The notes beneath the pieces were generated by a model that was not told the origin of the DNA, made no database searches, and saw only the letters and a list, made by a program, of their open reading frames with translations. Below, in pieces: positions 38,134 through 49,934 of a stretch of 64,000 nucleotides of DNA; within the stretch, counting starts at the first letter, position 1; each line of letters starts with the position of its first letter. Origin of the DNA: Dactylonectria macrodidyma (taxonomy: Eukaryota > Ascomycota > Sordariomycetes > Hypocreales > Nectriaceae); the NCBI GenBank assembly GCA_020744425.1, contig JAGMUV010000002.1, forward strand, positions 4,198,501 to 4,262,500. The letters are read 5' to 3'. The translations under genes were made by a program, and so were the position numbers.

Positions 38134-41083
38134 GGTCTCGACGGCGGATTCCAGTATCAAGTCGTGTGTGAGAAGAGTTTTTTTTTTCTTTTCTTTTCTT
38201 TTTTTTTCAGGCTCGAAAGATGGAATCAGGGGAAGGGAAGAAGTAAAATCGAGGAAACCACGGTAGAGATTGTGACGGCACGGGTATCGTGGGCTCGAAA
38301 GGAGGCAAACCAAAATATCAACCACAGGGCTCAAAAAGCGAGGGAACCACGGCCGAGTTTAAGTAGCACTGCACCGGACGCTGCGCTGACTTTGCAACAA
38401 CAAGGGGAAGCAGCTGGATGGCACGCCCGCGTACGGCACGGAGGCGCCCATATGGAGGCTAGATCACCATGATCTTCTCGCCCATGCTCCTTTGCATCAA
38501 TACCCGGGCATCGCCTGCCAAAAGAGGCAACTGGCCGAAGCAAAGCTACCAGACAGGACGACGCTATTCCCCAGGTTTGCCCCGCGTGGAGCCCATCTCG
38601 CACTCCATCGGAGGTCCATCGCGCTTCTGGGGTAGAGCCTTGGGAGGGTACGAGCGCCTTTCAGGGCTCCCTGGTCAAGGCAATGCCCTAGTCGGTCCCC
38701 CTCACCTGCGCTCCTTCAGGCCCCCCCTCTCAGGCCTGTTTTCAAGGACCCTCGGCAGCTTGTGATCACTGATGGTCCGCTCACATGGGAGAAGAAGAAG
38801 AAAGCAACCACGGGTGGCCCCATCCCTTCATTTCGCGACGGTAGCCGTTGGCCGGCGAGGACGCAACCCCTGCTATGTGGGCTTGTGGCGGACGGGAGAA
38901 AGGCCGAGCTGGGAACAGCTCGAGAACCTTGTCAGCGCCATGGCCGACGACTGACGCTTGGCAATCGCACAGGGCGACGAAAACGCGGCTATTCATCAAT
39001 GGGTTGACAATTGGGTTTAAGAGATTGCCTACCTGCGCCGGCACTCTGACTGGCGACTGACGGCCTGGCGAATGGCAACTGACAGCGCACGGGGACAATT
39101 ATAGCATCTCGGATGCAACCTTGCGCCGCTTTAAGCAGAGCTTCGTGGGTTTCCGTTGGAGGTAGCAACCCTCAACATCGTCATGTGTCATCGAAAAGTT
39201 GGCTATTTTCGACTTGTGGGTGGGCATGCGCTGCGTCAAGAAGCTGCAACTTGTGTTCCCTGAGGTTCCGGGGCGTTTCGAAGGATCCGTCGCATTGGGG
39301 CAACCTCACCGGGCCGTTGTGACAGTAACACGAGGAAAGCTGAGGTGAGGTAGTAGGTGTTCAGGCTTCAACGGTGTCGGATTTCAACCGAACCCCCAAG
39401 ATTCACATGCCAGGCACCGGAAGGTCTGGCTTACGGTGATCTGATCCTATGGTTGTACGCCCTGATCAGATCCGCACTGCCATCGCCACCACCAGCAGAC
39501 CAGCAGAACAAGGAGGGAGGCATTACCAACCTGCCTGCAATCGCCCCGATACTACCACGTTAATACGCCCAGGTACCGTGCCGGTGGGAAAGCAGGTAAA
39601 CGGTGATGCAATGCAACAGACCACTACAGTGTAGTTGGACGCCTCTCTTCTGCAGCCAACCACACGACACCAGAAAGAGAGAAGCCAAGCCAATATCCGT
39701 TTGTTGGAACTAATTTTTTTTACGTCTTGGGGTCGTGTGTGTGCGACATTCGACCCATCCCCGAACGAGCGGCAAGGGAGCTAATCCTTATTAGTCGACC
39801 TAGAGGCTGCCATGTACCGTCACAATCTCTTGATGGCTGCCAGTAAACTTGCCATTCGCACGCATTTGGCACCTTCTTCCACACCCTCCGGCCAAATCTC
39901 GTCGCTCAGACTCTGTCACCCAATCTCTGTCGCCCAATCTCTCCCATCCGTCCCCTGCTTATTGTTTTTAAGGTTGGATCGGGGTGGCTAAGCAAAAATT
40001 CCAATCGGCGGGCCGGCCAAACATTCGTGTACATGATAAGACGCCACTTTTGCGGCCGATGTGTCAAACCCATGAGGCGGTTTCGAGACGGGAGGCTCTC
40101 GTTGAAACAGCAAAACGAGATTGTCCTCGCCACTGCAGCCACACATCTTTTCAGCTGCCCTCTTCCATTCTTCTCTTCTCACCCCTTGCCCCTTTTTCTC
40201 CATTTGTCTCGTGCTGCCTGGCTCAGCTCTGGCCCGGAGGCAAACCAACCAACCACACCAAGCTAGCCTGCGACAACCAACTGAAGCAGGGAATACGGAA
40301 GACCATGACTTGCAATGGTGGGTTACTTTCTGGCTCTCGAAAGCATGTGGTGTCATTTGACCCTCGTCCCTGCAGAGGGCGCCAGTGCATTGCCCGCGAC
40401 GATCATGTACAGGACCTCCACCCATGATGGGACGTCTCCGACGAAGGGGGAGCGGAGGGACTCGCCTGATGGCCAATCGTATCAATGACAACCGGGTACA
40501 AGGAATGTCGTGCCCCCGGCCATTCACGAGGGTTTGTGAAGTGAGCCTCTGTACTATGTACTCATAATATGTGTGGTACTGACATGTTGCGGGAAGTGAG
40601 AAAATTCCCGTGCCGCAGGCTGGCCAACTAACTGAGCGAATTCAACAAGACCTGTGTGGTCTTCATATTCAAGTCATGTCCAATTCTTATACCAACATAC
40701 ACAGTAGTCTAACAAAAGCAAAATTAGCCACAGGGGTTCCTGTCCCTTGGTCTGATGGCAAATACCAAACAAACAATCATCTAATCTTATCATTCAACAA
40801 TCAACGCCGGTCTATCTCGATGGGTGGTCTCGCATCTCGCCGGCCCTTCGCGAATCGGGCTTCAAGTTTCGGGATATTCCACGTTTTCCTCTTCTGTTTT
40901 CTGTGTCGTGCCACCCGAAACCTCAGCCCTCGGCGTCGTAAAGTCCGGGTATGCATGGCGCCAGTCCAACGCCTTGTCCGAAACCTACCGCCCGTCGCGC
41001 GGCCGTTGCTCCGTCAGGGGGTGGGGCCTTGTTGCTCCGCGAGCCGAGGCTCCGTTTGACATCTGAAATCGATGCTTTCAACT
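38134..41083. other. 2.95-kb region between the DUF3712 and b5-dehydrogenase genes
   Basis: It contains the DUF3712 upstream region (with a 32-base T/C tract at 38177-38208) and the 3' flank of the dehydrogenase. Many frames are open on both strands, but none has a recognisable domain or plausible exon structure. No tRNA or repeat family was noticed. Confidence 0.5.
38177..38208 (-). repeat. Oligo-A/G tract in the DUF3712 5' leader
   Basis: On the coding (minus) strand this is A-rich with single G interruptions, ending about 45 bases before the ATG. Such A-rich leaders occur in fungal transcripts and lack secondary structure. Confidence 0.6.
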
Positions 41084-42780
41084 CTACAGCTTGGATCTTG
41101 ACCACAGGCCTGTTTTCTCCAACCCCGCATCGCCATCGTAGATATCTCGCTCCACATTGCGAGCGTTTATCTGTGGATCAAAGTCAGTCGAGATCGCCAA
41201 GGAGTAGGCGAAGTCTGGGGGAGGGGCTTACCAATCTGGGTCCCAGCTCCGAGATGTTCTTGACGCCGAGTAGCCTCATACAAGTGGCCGTCTCAGCCGT
41301 GAGGACTAAGGATCTGCGCGTCAGCAAACCGACTGCTGTGATGGTGTGATTGTCTTGCTAGAAACTTACTTTCTAATACACGCTCGACACCAGCTTGACC
41401 GCCGGCGCCGAGGCCGTACAGCGCACCTCGTCCGATGCCCACGCCCGTGGCACCGAGGCAAAGAGCCTTGACGACATCCGTTCCCCGCTTGATGCCTCCG
41501 TCGACGTATATCTCGAGCCTTTTCATCACCTCTGGGCAATACTTGCGAACTTCCAGCAGAGTGTGAATGGCGGGAGGCGCAGTGTCGAGAGCACGACCAC
41601 CGTGATTTGACAAGAGGACAGCTTTAACCTGGGGGTACTTGGCGGCCAGGTAGACATCCTCATGAGTTTGCACGCCCTTCAGCACAATGGGAAGGTCAGT
41701 ATGCTCCGCCAACCACGACAGCGTCGTCTTCCACGTCAGGTCGGCCGCCGTGCCAAAGAAAAGCTGCTGTCCCACGCCACCCTTGGCCTCGGTGGACTCA
41801 CCGCTGGCCGGGCTGGTATCGGCGAAGTCAAAGTTGGACTTTTCGTCGAGCTCACGCTTTCCTGGCACGGGGGCGTCGAGGGTCAGGGTGATGAACTTGT
41901 AGTGGTCGCGCATCGAGTTGATGCGCCTGAGCATGGCCTCGCTTTTCTCTCGTTGGTTCTGGACATAGAGCTGCCAGCCAAAGATTTGATCGGGGATGGC
42001 GCCCTCGACGATCTGCTCGGGAGTCATAGATGCGTTGTTGGAGACCATTTGCATGGCGCCGAAGCGGGCGCAGGCCTTGGCGATGCCTTGCTCACCGTCG
42101 GGATGGGCAAGGCGGGCCATGGCAGCAGGGGCGACGAAGATGGGAATCTTGACCTTGTGACCCAAGAATGTGGTGGAGAGGTCGCACGCCGTGCAGTCAA
42201 CGAAGACCCTGGGGCGGAGAAGAATCTTCTGATATACGAGATTGTTGAATGATTTTGATCTCAGGTCGTCGCTGGCAGAAAAGTAGTATGCCCATGCCTT
42301 TTTGGAGATGCGCTTAGTGGCCTCTTCCTCAATCTCGTCAAGGTTCATGAGAGAACCCAACGGTGGCGGCGCATCTGAGTCCTTGCTGGTCTCTTTAGAA
42401 ACAGCCTCGGACTGGGGGAGCGAGGCCTCATTGACAGTGCCAAGAAAGTTCTCGGGGCTGAGGTTCTCTTCAAGGATGCCTGGTGGGTGTACGGGGTCAT
42501 ATTCCTCAGTAGCATCCTTGCCGGCGAGCTTGAGGATAATCTTCTTGCCGCCGGGGTGCTCAGGCAGGAAGTTTGTGACGTCGTAGACCTTGCCGTAGAG
42601 AACAACCCAGCAGCTGTCTGCCGTGTTGTGTTTCGCCACTGTAAAGAGAATGGCGGTGGCTGTTAGTGATGTGGACGAAGTATTACGGGTTGTGGTTATA
42701 GTGTTTTGATCATTGGAGGGCGCGAGTATAATTTTGGGGTTCAGAGACGTACCTTCGGCGGCTTCAAAGACCTTTGCCAT
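41084..42780 (-). CDS. Cytochrome b5-FMN L-2-hydroxyacid (lactate) dehydrogenase with PTS1
   Basis: Exons 42780-42753, 42638-41370, 41305-41232 and 41170-41084 join to 485 aa. The first residues ([10 protein letters not shown]) run straight into a cytochrome b5 domain, with heme ligands His37 (EHPGG) and His60 (DPVHP). A hinge of about 50 residues leads to the FMN-dependent alpha-hydroxyacid dehydrogenase barrel: [57 protein letters not shown] (catalytic His) and [14 protein letters not shown]. The C-terminus after the last two small exons ends LWSRSKL, a canonical peroxisomal PTS1. Unlike yeast Cyb2 there is no mitochondrial presequence. It probably oxidises L-lactate or another 2-hydroxyacid, with electrons passed to b5 heme. 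Confidence 0.9.
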
Positions 42781-44215
42781 GGTCGCTCAAGGCGTGCGTG
42801 TGCGATTGAGAGAGAAAGGAGTCAATGGCCTGAGAGGCTAGTCACAGAGGCAGAGGGAAGGAGAAGCCTCTATCTCTCTCTATCTCGCAACAGTCGTGAT
42901 GGAGGTTGAGGTGGTTGTAATGGGCAGGATTGGTTGCGGTGGACGAATCTACGAGACTCGGCGACCATTAACCCGTTGCAATTGGGGGGGAATAGCCAGG
43001 ATTTAGCTGCGGGAGTGGAATCCGAACTGACGCCGGCTGGGGAGTTTGGGGGCGGGTTGGAAAATGGCTGGATAATGAATGGATGGACGTCCGACGAATG
43101 GACTAAGGCCGAGACTAGTGGATACGACTAGGTATGTTAAAGTTAGGTAGTGAAGCTGCGGCTCTCTTTACGGTGTCTTCTCGCTCTCTGGACGCGATGA
43201 TAATCCCGGTGACGTGGTGTCGCGAAGGCGAAGGTTGGTAAGAAGGGGACTGTTTGGCGGTGGGAAGAGAGAGGATGAAAGAGAAGAGAACAGAAGAGAA
43301 GACAGGAAGAAAAGAGGGCTCTTGCTAATATCGACGACCCATGTCCTGGCCGTGTTTGGCCGTGTTCTTTTGCAGCAATTCCGGACCGTGATGTCGCCTG
43401 AGGTACCCTCGTTTCCTCGACGAGTCGAGCGACGGCTGATTGAATGGTGACCATTCCAGCCTGTTGATTTGCTGGCCCTTGGGTTAGTATGGCTAGCATT
43501 ATTCAACGAGCGAGTGATAGGCCGTGCCCCAGTCGACCATATCGGACTGGACGCCGAGCGAGCACGCCGACTTCGTCCGACCTGCTGGTTTATGGGGCAC
43601 TTTGGAGAACAATGGAGCGCTGGATGGAGCACTGAATGGGTCACTACCACGCAGTATCCTTAGCGAGCAGCCAACCAAACCACTTGCAAGGCAGTCAACC
43701 CCGGATTTCAAGCTGCATTCAGTGTGTAAACTGTTGGCTTGGGTACCATTCGGGATTCGCTCAGTGGACATGATGTTTGAATGCCCCCCAATTTTTCTCT
43801 TTCTTTGTGACTCGCGAGCGACTCCAGGGAAGTTGCCCGCCACTCGGTCTTGACCCCCACCTTCCCTGACATCCCCGATTCCAACCCGGCGCCGGCCAGA
43901 CCTTCCAATCCCGCTGTTCGACAACCCGGTGGTGGGAAGGAGCAATCGCCAGCGCCACACACATCGTCATGCCCTCGCCATATCCCACACTCACAAGCCA
44001 CACACCACACCCTTGATCGATTTTATTCCAACAGTCCGTCGTCATTCACTGTCTCGTGCTCCAATAAACCGACCCTCTGACGGCTTCTCGGCCTTTGCAC
44101 TCGAGTGCGCTCACGATATCTCTCATGCACCCGCTATATTGACTGTCGCGTCTTTTTCTTGCTGTGGGCATCTAGACGCAACTTCCCTCCGACATAAACA
44201 CATAAACAGATAAAC
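42781..44215. other. Divergent upstream region of the b5-dehydrogenase and jac1
   Basis: About 1.4 kb between start codons. The dehydrogenase side has CTATCTCTCTCTATC near 42871 and is G/A-rich further out; the jac1 side is C-rich with CACACACC words. No gene was supported. Confidence 0.5.
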
Positions 44216-44998
44216 ATGCGACCCTCTGCCTCTTCCGCCGCCGCCCGTGACATCTCTCGGCTTTGTGTCCGATGTCGCCTCCGAGTTCGCCGAGCATCGT
44301 CCCTCGCCGCTCTGCCTCCTACGACGCGACCATCCGCCGTCGCGATCCCCGTTGGCACCAGCGCCTCCGCAACTGGTCGTCTCGCTGCCGTCCGGGGCCC
44401 GTCGTTGCCCTCCGCGGCGCTCTCACAGGCCCGGCGCACCTCCGGCACCTCCGCATCGCCGCCTCAGACGCACTATGACCTCTTCCCCGAGACGCTCCCC
44501 GACGGGCCGCCGCCGACGGGCCACTTTCCTATTGACACGCGTGCCCTTCGCCGCGAGTTCCTCCGTCTGCAGGCTCGCGCTCACCCGGACATGCACCCGG
44601 CCGAGTCCAAGGCCCGCGCCGAGGGGATATCGGCCCGCATCAACGAAGCCTACAAGACCCTGACCAACCCGCTCCTGCGCGCGCAGTATCTTCTCGCCCT
44701 GCGCGGCGTCGACGTGGCCAACGACGAGGCGCTCAAAGTCGAGGAGCCAACGCTGTTGATGATGGTGCTCGAGGCTCACGAGGAGATCGTTGAAGCCGAG
44801 TCGGAGGAGGACCTCAAGGCTCCCCGCGACGAGAATGACGCTCGTATTGCGGCCAGTGAGCAAGCCCTGGAGCATGCCTTCCAGCACGACGACGTCGACG
44901 CCGCCAAGCACGAAGCCGTCCGTCTGCGATACTGGGTCAACATCAAGGACACTCTCGATAACTGGGAGAAGGGCAAGGACGTCGTGTTACAACATTAG
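44216..44998 (+). CDS. jac1: Mitochondrial J-protein Jac1 (HscB), Fe-S cluster co-chaperone
   Basis: Single-exon gene of 260 aa. Residues 1-75 are rich in Arg, Ala and Ser with no acidic residues except Asp12, a mitochondrial presequence. The J domain begins THYDLFPETLPDGPPPTGHF and contains the HPD tripeptide at 123-125 (ARAHPDMHP), then SARINEAYKTLTNPLLRAQYLLALRG, the family-specific helix. The C-terminal three-helix domain (LLMMVLEAHEEIVEAESEED..) is the Isu-binding part of HscB/Jac1. Jac1 brings the scaffold Isu1 to the Hsp70 Ssq1/Ssc1 for transfer of iron-sulfur clusters. It is head to head with the b5-dehydrogenase. Confidence 0.94.
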   Translation: MRPSASSAAARDISRLCVRCRLRVRRASSLAALPPTTRPSAVAIPVGTSASATGRLAAVRGPSLPSAALSQARRTSGTSASPPQTHYDLFPETLPDGPPPTGHFPIDTRALRREFLRLQARAHPDMHPAESKARAEGISARINEAYKTLTNPLLRAQYLLALRGVDVANDEALKVEEPTLLMMVLEAHEEIVEAESEEDLKAPRDENDARIAASEQALEHAFQHDDVDAAKHEAVRLRYWVNIKDTLDNWEKGKDVVLQH

Positions 44999-45746
44999 GC
45001 TGACCTGTGCGGCCGCGGGGATTTGTTGGCCCGAGTTTGTCACTCTGGAAAGCATCACCCGCCGATCTGCGACGGGCTCGGCCCGGAGGGGTAGTTCGTG
45101 CAACGAGACTCGGCGCCGTGTCCGGAGGTGCGGCGCCCCCGTTTTATTCTATTTGAGGGACATGGGGATACACAGAGGTTACGGATGGAAGTGCGGCGCT
45201 GAAATCGTATGATTATTTCGTCATTTCCCACGGAAATGGCATGATCGGGCTGGACCGCTAAAGCTGGATTGTACATTATTTATGCTCATGTTAGATGATG
45301 CATACGCACTGCGATGGGATGAACAATCACCCCTCAAGGACGATAGAGTCCTGTTTGTATATCAATAGATTAGACTGTACCCAATAGAGGCCATGCCAGT
45401 GCAGTGTAGCACGATATCAGTCTGATACAAGGACCGTCAGATTCTGTCAGCTCTCTGGCCCCCTCTCGCCATCTGAGGATATACCCCTTTTTGACGATTT
45501 TTCTCAACACGTCCCTGAAAATGCGAGTAAATTAGTAGGCCCCTTCTCAGAGCCTCGGAATAGACGGGACAGTAGATAACGCCCGACTCGCAGCTGCGCA
45601 GTGTTAACATTTCATCATAAATTCCGACCCTTTTATCCAAAACGCCATCATAATAGTCAACCACCGAATCCAAATCGTACAGCTCTACTCTCTCAAGATA
45701 TATGTCTCGTCGCCTGTTAAACATGTTTAAATCCAAACAGTGCTTT
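44999..45746. other. Convergent 3' flanks of jac1 and palF
   Basis: About 750 bases. A 7-bp GC hairpin (GGCGCCG 45112-45118 with CGGCGCC 45131-45137) is followed by GTTTTATTC. A minus-strand frame at 45437-45964 extends into palF in another phase and is judged a chance frame. Confidence 0.5.
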
Positions 45747-48376
45747 TCATCGTTGATAGGCCGGTAATTGTTCTCCATCGTTCCGGCTACCGCTTCCAGA
45801 TGGGCCAGCCACGGGGCCGATACCAGGAAAGTCATCCAAATCGTCGAACATTGGTGCACTTGGTGCACTTGACTCATTACCCGGAGCCATATTGGGAGCC
45901 GTCTCCCTCCTCGAAGGACCACTATTCCTCTGGTCGACATCATCTGGGAACTCGGGCGGAGCACTAGCCTCGTTCATCAGTCGATGGCGTTCCTGCTCTT
46001 GTTTGTCTTCTAAACTATCAGCTGGAGGTGCTGTTGATCCGTTTACGATATCGTCCTGGAAAGGTGCCGATGGGGCATAGCTAGTTGCCGGGATGTACGT
46101 AGCCTCGAGAATCGGAGCTCGGGGTGTATCCTCCGCATCGTATATATTGTCATCGTCATTGCGGTTAGACGGCCCAGCGGTTGGGGGCGCACTTGGCAGA
46201 AGCCTTGTTTCGGCCTGGCGAATCCGTTCTTTCTCAGAGAGCTCGTCTTGCTCTGGTATCTGAGGTGGAGGAACGTATGCGGGAGCCGTAGGTGGAGCAA
46301 AGCCACCGACTGTTCGGAGGTCTCCCTGGACCAAGGGCGAGTGTTGTGAAGGGTGTGACGCTGACAAAGGTGAGTATGGCTGTGGATGTCGATTCCCGTT
46401 CAGTTGAGCCGGGAAGTAGCCTACGGGCGAGAGCTGGCCGTTGGCTTGGTATTCGTATGGCATTTCTTCCACTTGTCGGAGCTCTGCTCGGCCATGGTCA
46501 TCGTCGTCACTGTCCGGTATAGTCATCCTTCGAGAAGATGGCGACGCCCGTGACCTCTTACGACCTCGTGAGGTGTCGGTTGTGCCCACCAGCGTCTCCA
46601 TTGAGACCGATATGACGCCCTTCTCGCGCCGCAGCTGTGATGTATCGGCAATATTGTTTCCCCTCCTCGGACCATACACAAACGGGCCAGGTTCGGAATT
46701 CCCATGACCGAAGGCCCCAAATCTAGACGAAGGTCCTCCTTGTAATTGGCTTGCTAGTCGTCCGCCGAGATCAACAACAACTTCAACCAGGTACTTGAAG
46801 GTGATCATCTCCCCTGGCACGCTCTTGATTGTTGGGAATGAGTCGTCGGGTAGCTTGACTGAGACCGTTACCGTGGTCTGTAAGGTTGTCGGATCCACGA
46901 TTAGGGGCGCCGTGTTCTGATCGAGATCTTTGCGAAACATGCTCGTGGAGCCTGATGACGACAAAGAGAGCCCGCCTAGACCAGTTCGTGATCGCGGATA
47001 CACGTCCTCCCTGTCCGCACGCTTGATGTCTTCCCTGGTCATTTCGTGATTGAATAATGAGGCTGGTGGGGAGCTGTCAATCTTGCCCTGGCGGTACAAT
47101 GTCACGATAATACCCGACATGCTCTTGACGCTCTTAATATGCTGGACTGAAATTCGCACTGTCACAGCATCTCCTGGCAGGCAACCTCCCTTCAAAAGCT
47201 CAACCGTCGCTGTGATGGTCTTCTTGTCGACTGCTTGCTGCTTGGCAGAGGCCGTCAAAGTTGGAATTTGCGACAGGGTAAGGTCGTTGCGGCTCACGCC
47301 GGTACTGGCGCTCTCGCCGCTGACATCGCTTCGCATGTCGCTCTGTATTGGGCTTCGCGCGTCGGCCGCGGGGTCGCGAGGCTCATCGGAGGCGCCTGGG
47401 CCGGTGGCATCAACGGGATCCGGATCGGCGTGGATCTCAGCCACCTCGATCGGCGACATGGCCGACTTGTCCAGTATTATTGACTTCTTCCTCCGCGTGC
47501 GCTTCGAGATTGGTTCTAAAAAGATTGTCCGCGGCTGGGGGGTTGGCAGTAGTCCAATGTCCACATCCTCCACCAACATCACTTTCCGATCACAAGAAGT
47601 GGTAGGGTTGATGGACGTGGGCCTTGTTAGAGTCGCGGTGATGTTATAAGAGACTGTACCTCGTTCGAACTACCTAGTCGTTAGTCATTGGTCCGAGCTA
47701 GCCAGCCGTATTGAAAACCTACGTCGATACTGCTCGGGAGGCCCTTGTCCGGGAATACCAGCTCGAAGCCGAATTCAAACTTTCCTGGCTCTAACCTGCC
47801 CTCGCCGCTCAACACCTGCTCATCTTGGAAGAGACTGGCAAGGCCGTTACCGTGGTAGCGCGGCTGCATGGAACCACCTCCCTGAGGCAAGACGGTCGCG
47901 CCTTGGGCCTTGGCTATGGAGGCTGGGTCCTTGAGGACACGCACAAAGCCGTGCAGCGAAACGACTAGGTGAGTGATTCGAACGGGCTTCACTACGGCCA
48001 AGACAACAGAGCCTCGGACGTGATCACCAGCGCTGTACCGACGATGCGGCTCCTCGGGCCGTATATGAAAATCGGTGACATTTCGGTTGCGGTTGCGGAG
48101 GGGTAGAGAGAGGGGTAGGCTGAGACGCGACAGGAAGCCTGGGCGCGAAGAGGAGTTTGTGGATGGCGCGGGAGAGGAGGAGGACTGAGTGGGAGAAGTT
48201 GGCGACTCGACGTGATCGACGGGAGACGAGGATGCGGCGGCGACAGCGACAGCGACAGCGGCAGCAGCTGTAGACGAGCTCGAGACGGAGTTGTTGGAGA
48301 GCGTCGGAGAGGATCTCGACCGGCGGCCCATTCCCAGCTGCGATGCCGAAGGCATGAGGACCGGGATCGGGGTCAA
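45747..48376 (-). CDS. palF: PalF/Rim8 arrestin-like adaptor of ambient pH signalling
   Basis: Exons 48376-47723 and 47669-45747 join to 858 aa. After a Ser/Ala-rich leader the arrestin N-domain starts near NRNVTDFHIRPEEPHRRYSAGD and spans the splice joint SSID/FERGTVSYNITATLTRP. A conserved linker, RTIFLEPISKRTRRKK, leads to the arrestin C-domain (LLKGGCLPGDAVTVRISVQH..MSGIIVTLYRQGK..). The long C-terminal tail is acidic and Pro-rich and carries three PSAP motifs. PalF couples the plasma-membrane pH sensor PalH to the ESCRT-I protein Vps23 and is ubiquitinated at alkaline pH, leading to PacC/Rim101 processing. Donor GTAGGT and acceptor GGTAG were chosen because they restore the family motif SSIDFERGTVSY. 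Confidence 0.94.
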
Positions 48377-49934
48377 GGTCGAGATCGCACTCGACGAATC
48401 GATGAAAGGCGACCCGGGCGTAGATCTCGAATGTTGTGTGGGTTTGTGGATCGTGGGCCGGACTTGGGCGTCGACGGGTCGGGTCAGGTCGAGGACGAGC
48501 AGCGCGTCTCGGTTACGTCAGGCTGGGCTCGCGTGTTGCCAGCGGGAGGCGCGGCCCGAACGGGGAAAGACGGGGGATGGAGAGAAGGAGGGAAGGAGAG
48601 GGGATTGAGGAGAGCGAAGGAGGAAGAGACGTGCGGGTGGGCGTGGAGGAGGCGAAGGGGAGGCGAGGGAGATGCTGTCGATTGAGGTTGAGGCGTGGAA
48701 GCGGAGGCGGAGATGGAGGGCCGTCCGCCGAAGAGACGGAGGGTTGCTGGAGCCCAGCGTGGAGCGATGGAGCGATCCAGCAGGCGATGGAGCGGGCAGG
48801 GACGCCTGTGTGGAGGTTAGTTCGTTCCTTCTGCGGGAGCCCGGGCGGTACACATAAGCGGCCCAGTGTACCCGGCGCTGGCTAAAGTTCGCTGAGGGAC
48901 ACGCTGCTGTGGAGGGCCTGGAGAACTCTAGACGCAGTGAACTTTGGGGGCTTGAGCGCCATTAAACGAGCGCTACCAGCACCCAACGAGCACTGAACGT
49001 CACCCCCTGGAGCTTCACTACCTAACCCCGTCACTACGTGCTAGTGGATTGAAAAACCCCCTTAGGCCTAGGACTTGCTGGATCTGGATCGCGACCCACG
49101 TTTCGTCATCCCCATGATTGTCGATCGCCATCACTCACGTAACGAATACAATCTCGTCCTGGACCGGTTCCATTCTCCACGTGTCGCCTCGCACCTTCGG
49201 GTGGTGGCTGGATGGCAGGCGTTCACAGGGGCTTGCATATGCCAAGGCTTCACAGCTTGCCACTCGCGCCAAGAAAGCTTGGTTGTGGACTCGACGAGCT
49301 TGTCTGGCTTTCCGGGACAACACCCCGGACCCTTGAGGATCATTTGGTGCAGTTTCCCCTCGGCGCCTCAGGCACTAACGTGGCACTAACATGGTGAGAA
49401 CAACATCTGGTGTGACGACCGAGAGCTGTGGTTGGCGTGGCTTAAGAGCACCACCTAACTCATGGCCTGGTTGGATCGTTTGACTGAACACGGAAGAGGC
49501 GCCGGCCGGGGAACACGGGATTGGCATTTACTTCAACACTACATGAAACACTAAACTAACCGCTCATAGAATCCAGCTGAGATACTGACTCCTATTCCAG
49601 TGCTCTCTCTGCTCGGCTTGCGCTCTGGCGATGAAGAAACAATTGGAGTCACACTATCAAGCAATGCTAGGTTGGTTTGAATTTTTTTTCTTTCCTTGTA
49701 TCTTCTCGTTAATTCTATGGGCCCCTTCCCGTACCATTATCGTATTCTATAATTACAAGAGGTATCATCATTCACCAGGGAATACAGTCCTGGTCATGCA
49801 ACAAAGGCCCAACGCAATGCAACAATCGGTAATAACAAGCCAAAACACATCCAACTCCCCAACCGCGAGTCTTTAATATCACATTCCAAACGCCATACCA
49901 TGCAAAATGCCACACCTATTCATGACCATGCCAT
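48377..49934. other. Upstream region of palF and 3' flank of cdc6
   Basis: About 1.56 kb. The first 500 bases are G/A-rich on the + strand (C/T-rich on the palF strand). No additional gene is supported. Confidence 0.5.

Noticed and set aside
45437..45964. 175-codon minus-strand frame overlapping the palF 3' end
   Set aside because: The palF frame across 45747-45964 is clearly the coding one; the remaining part has no recognisable motif and sits in the 3' UTR.
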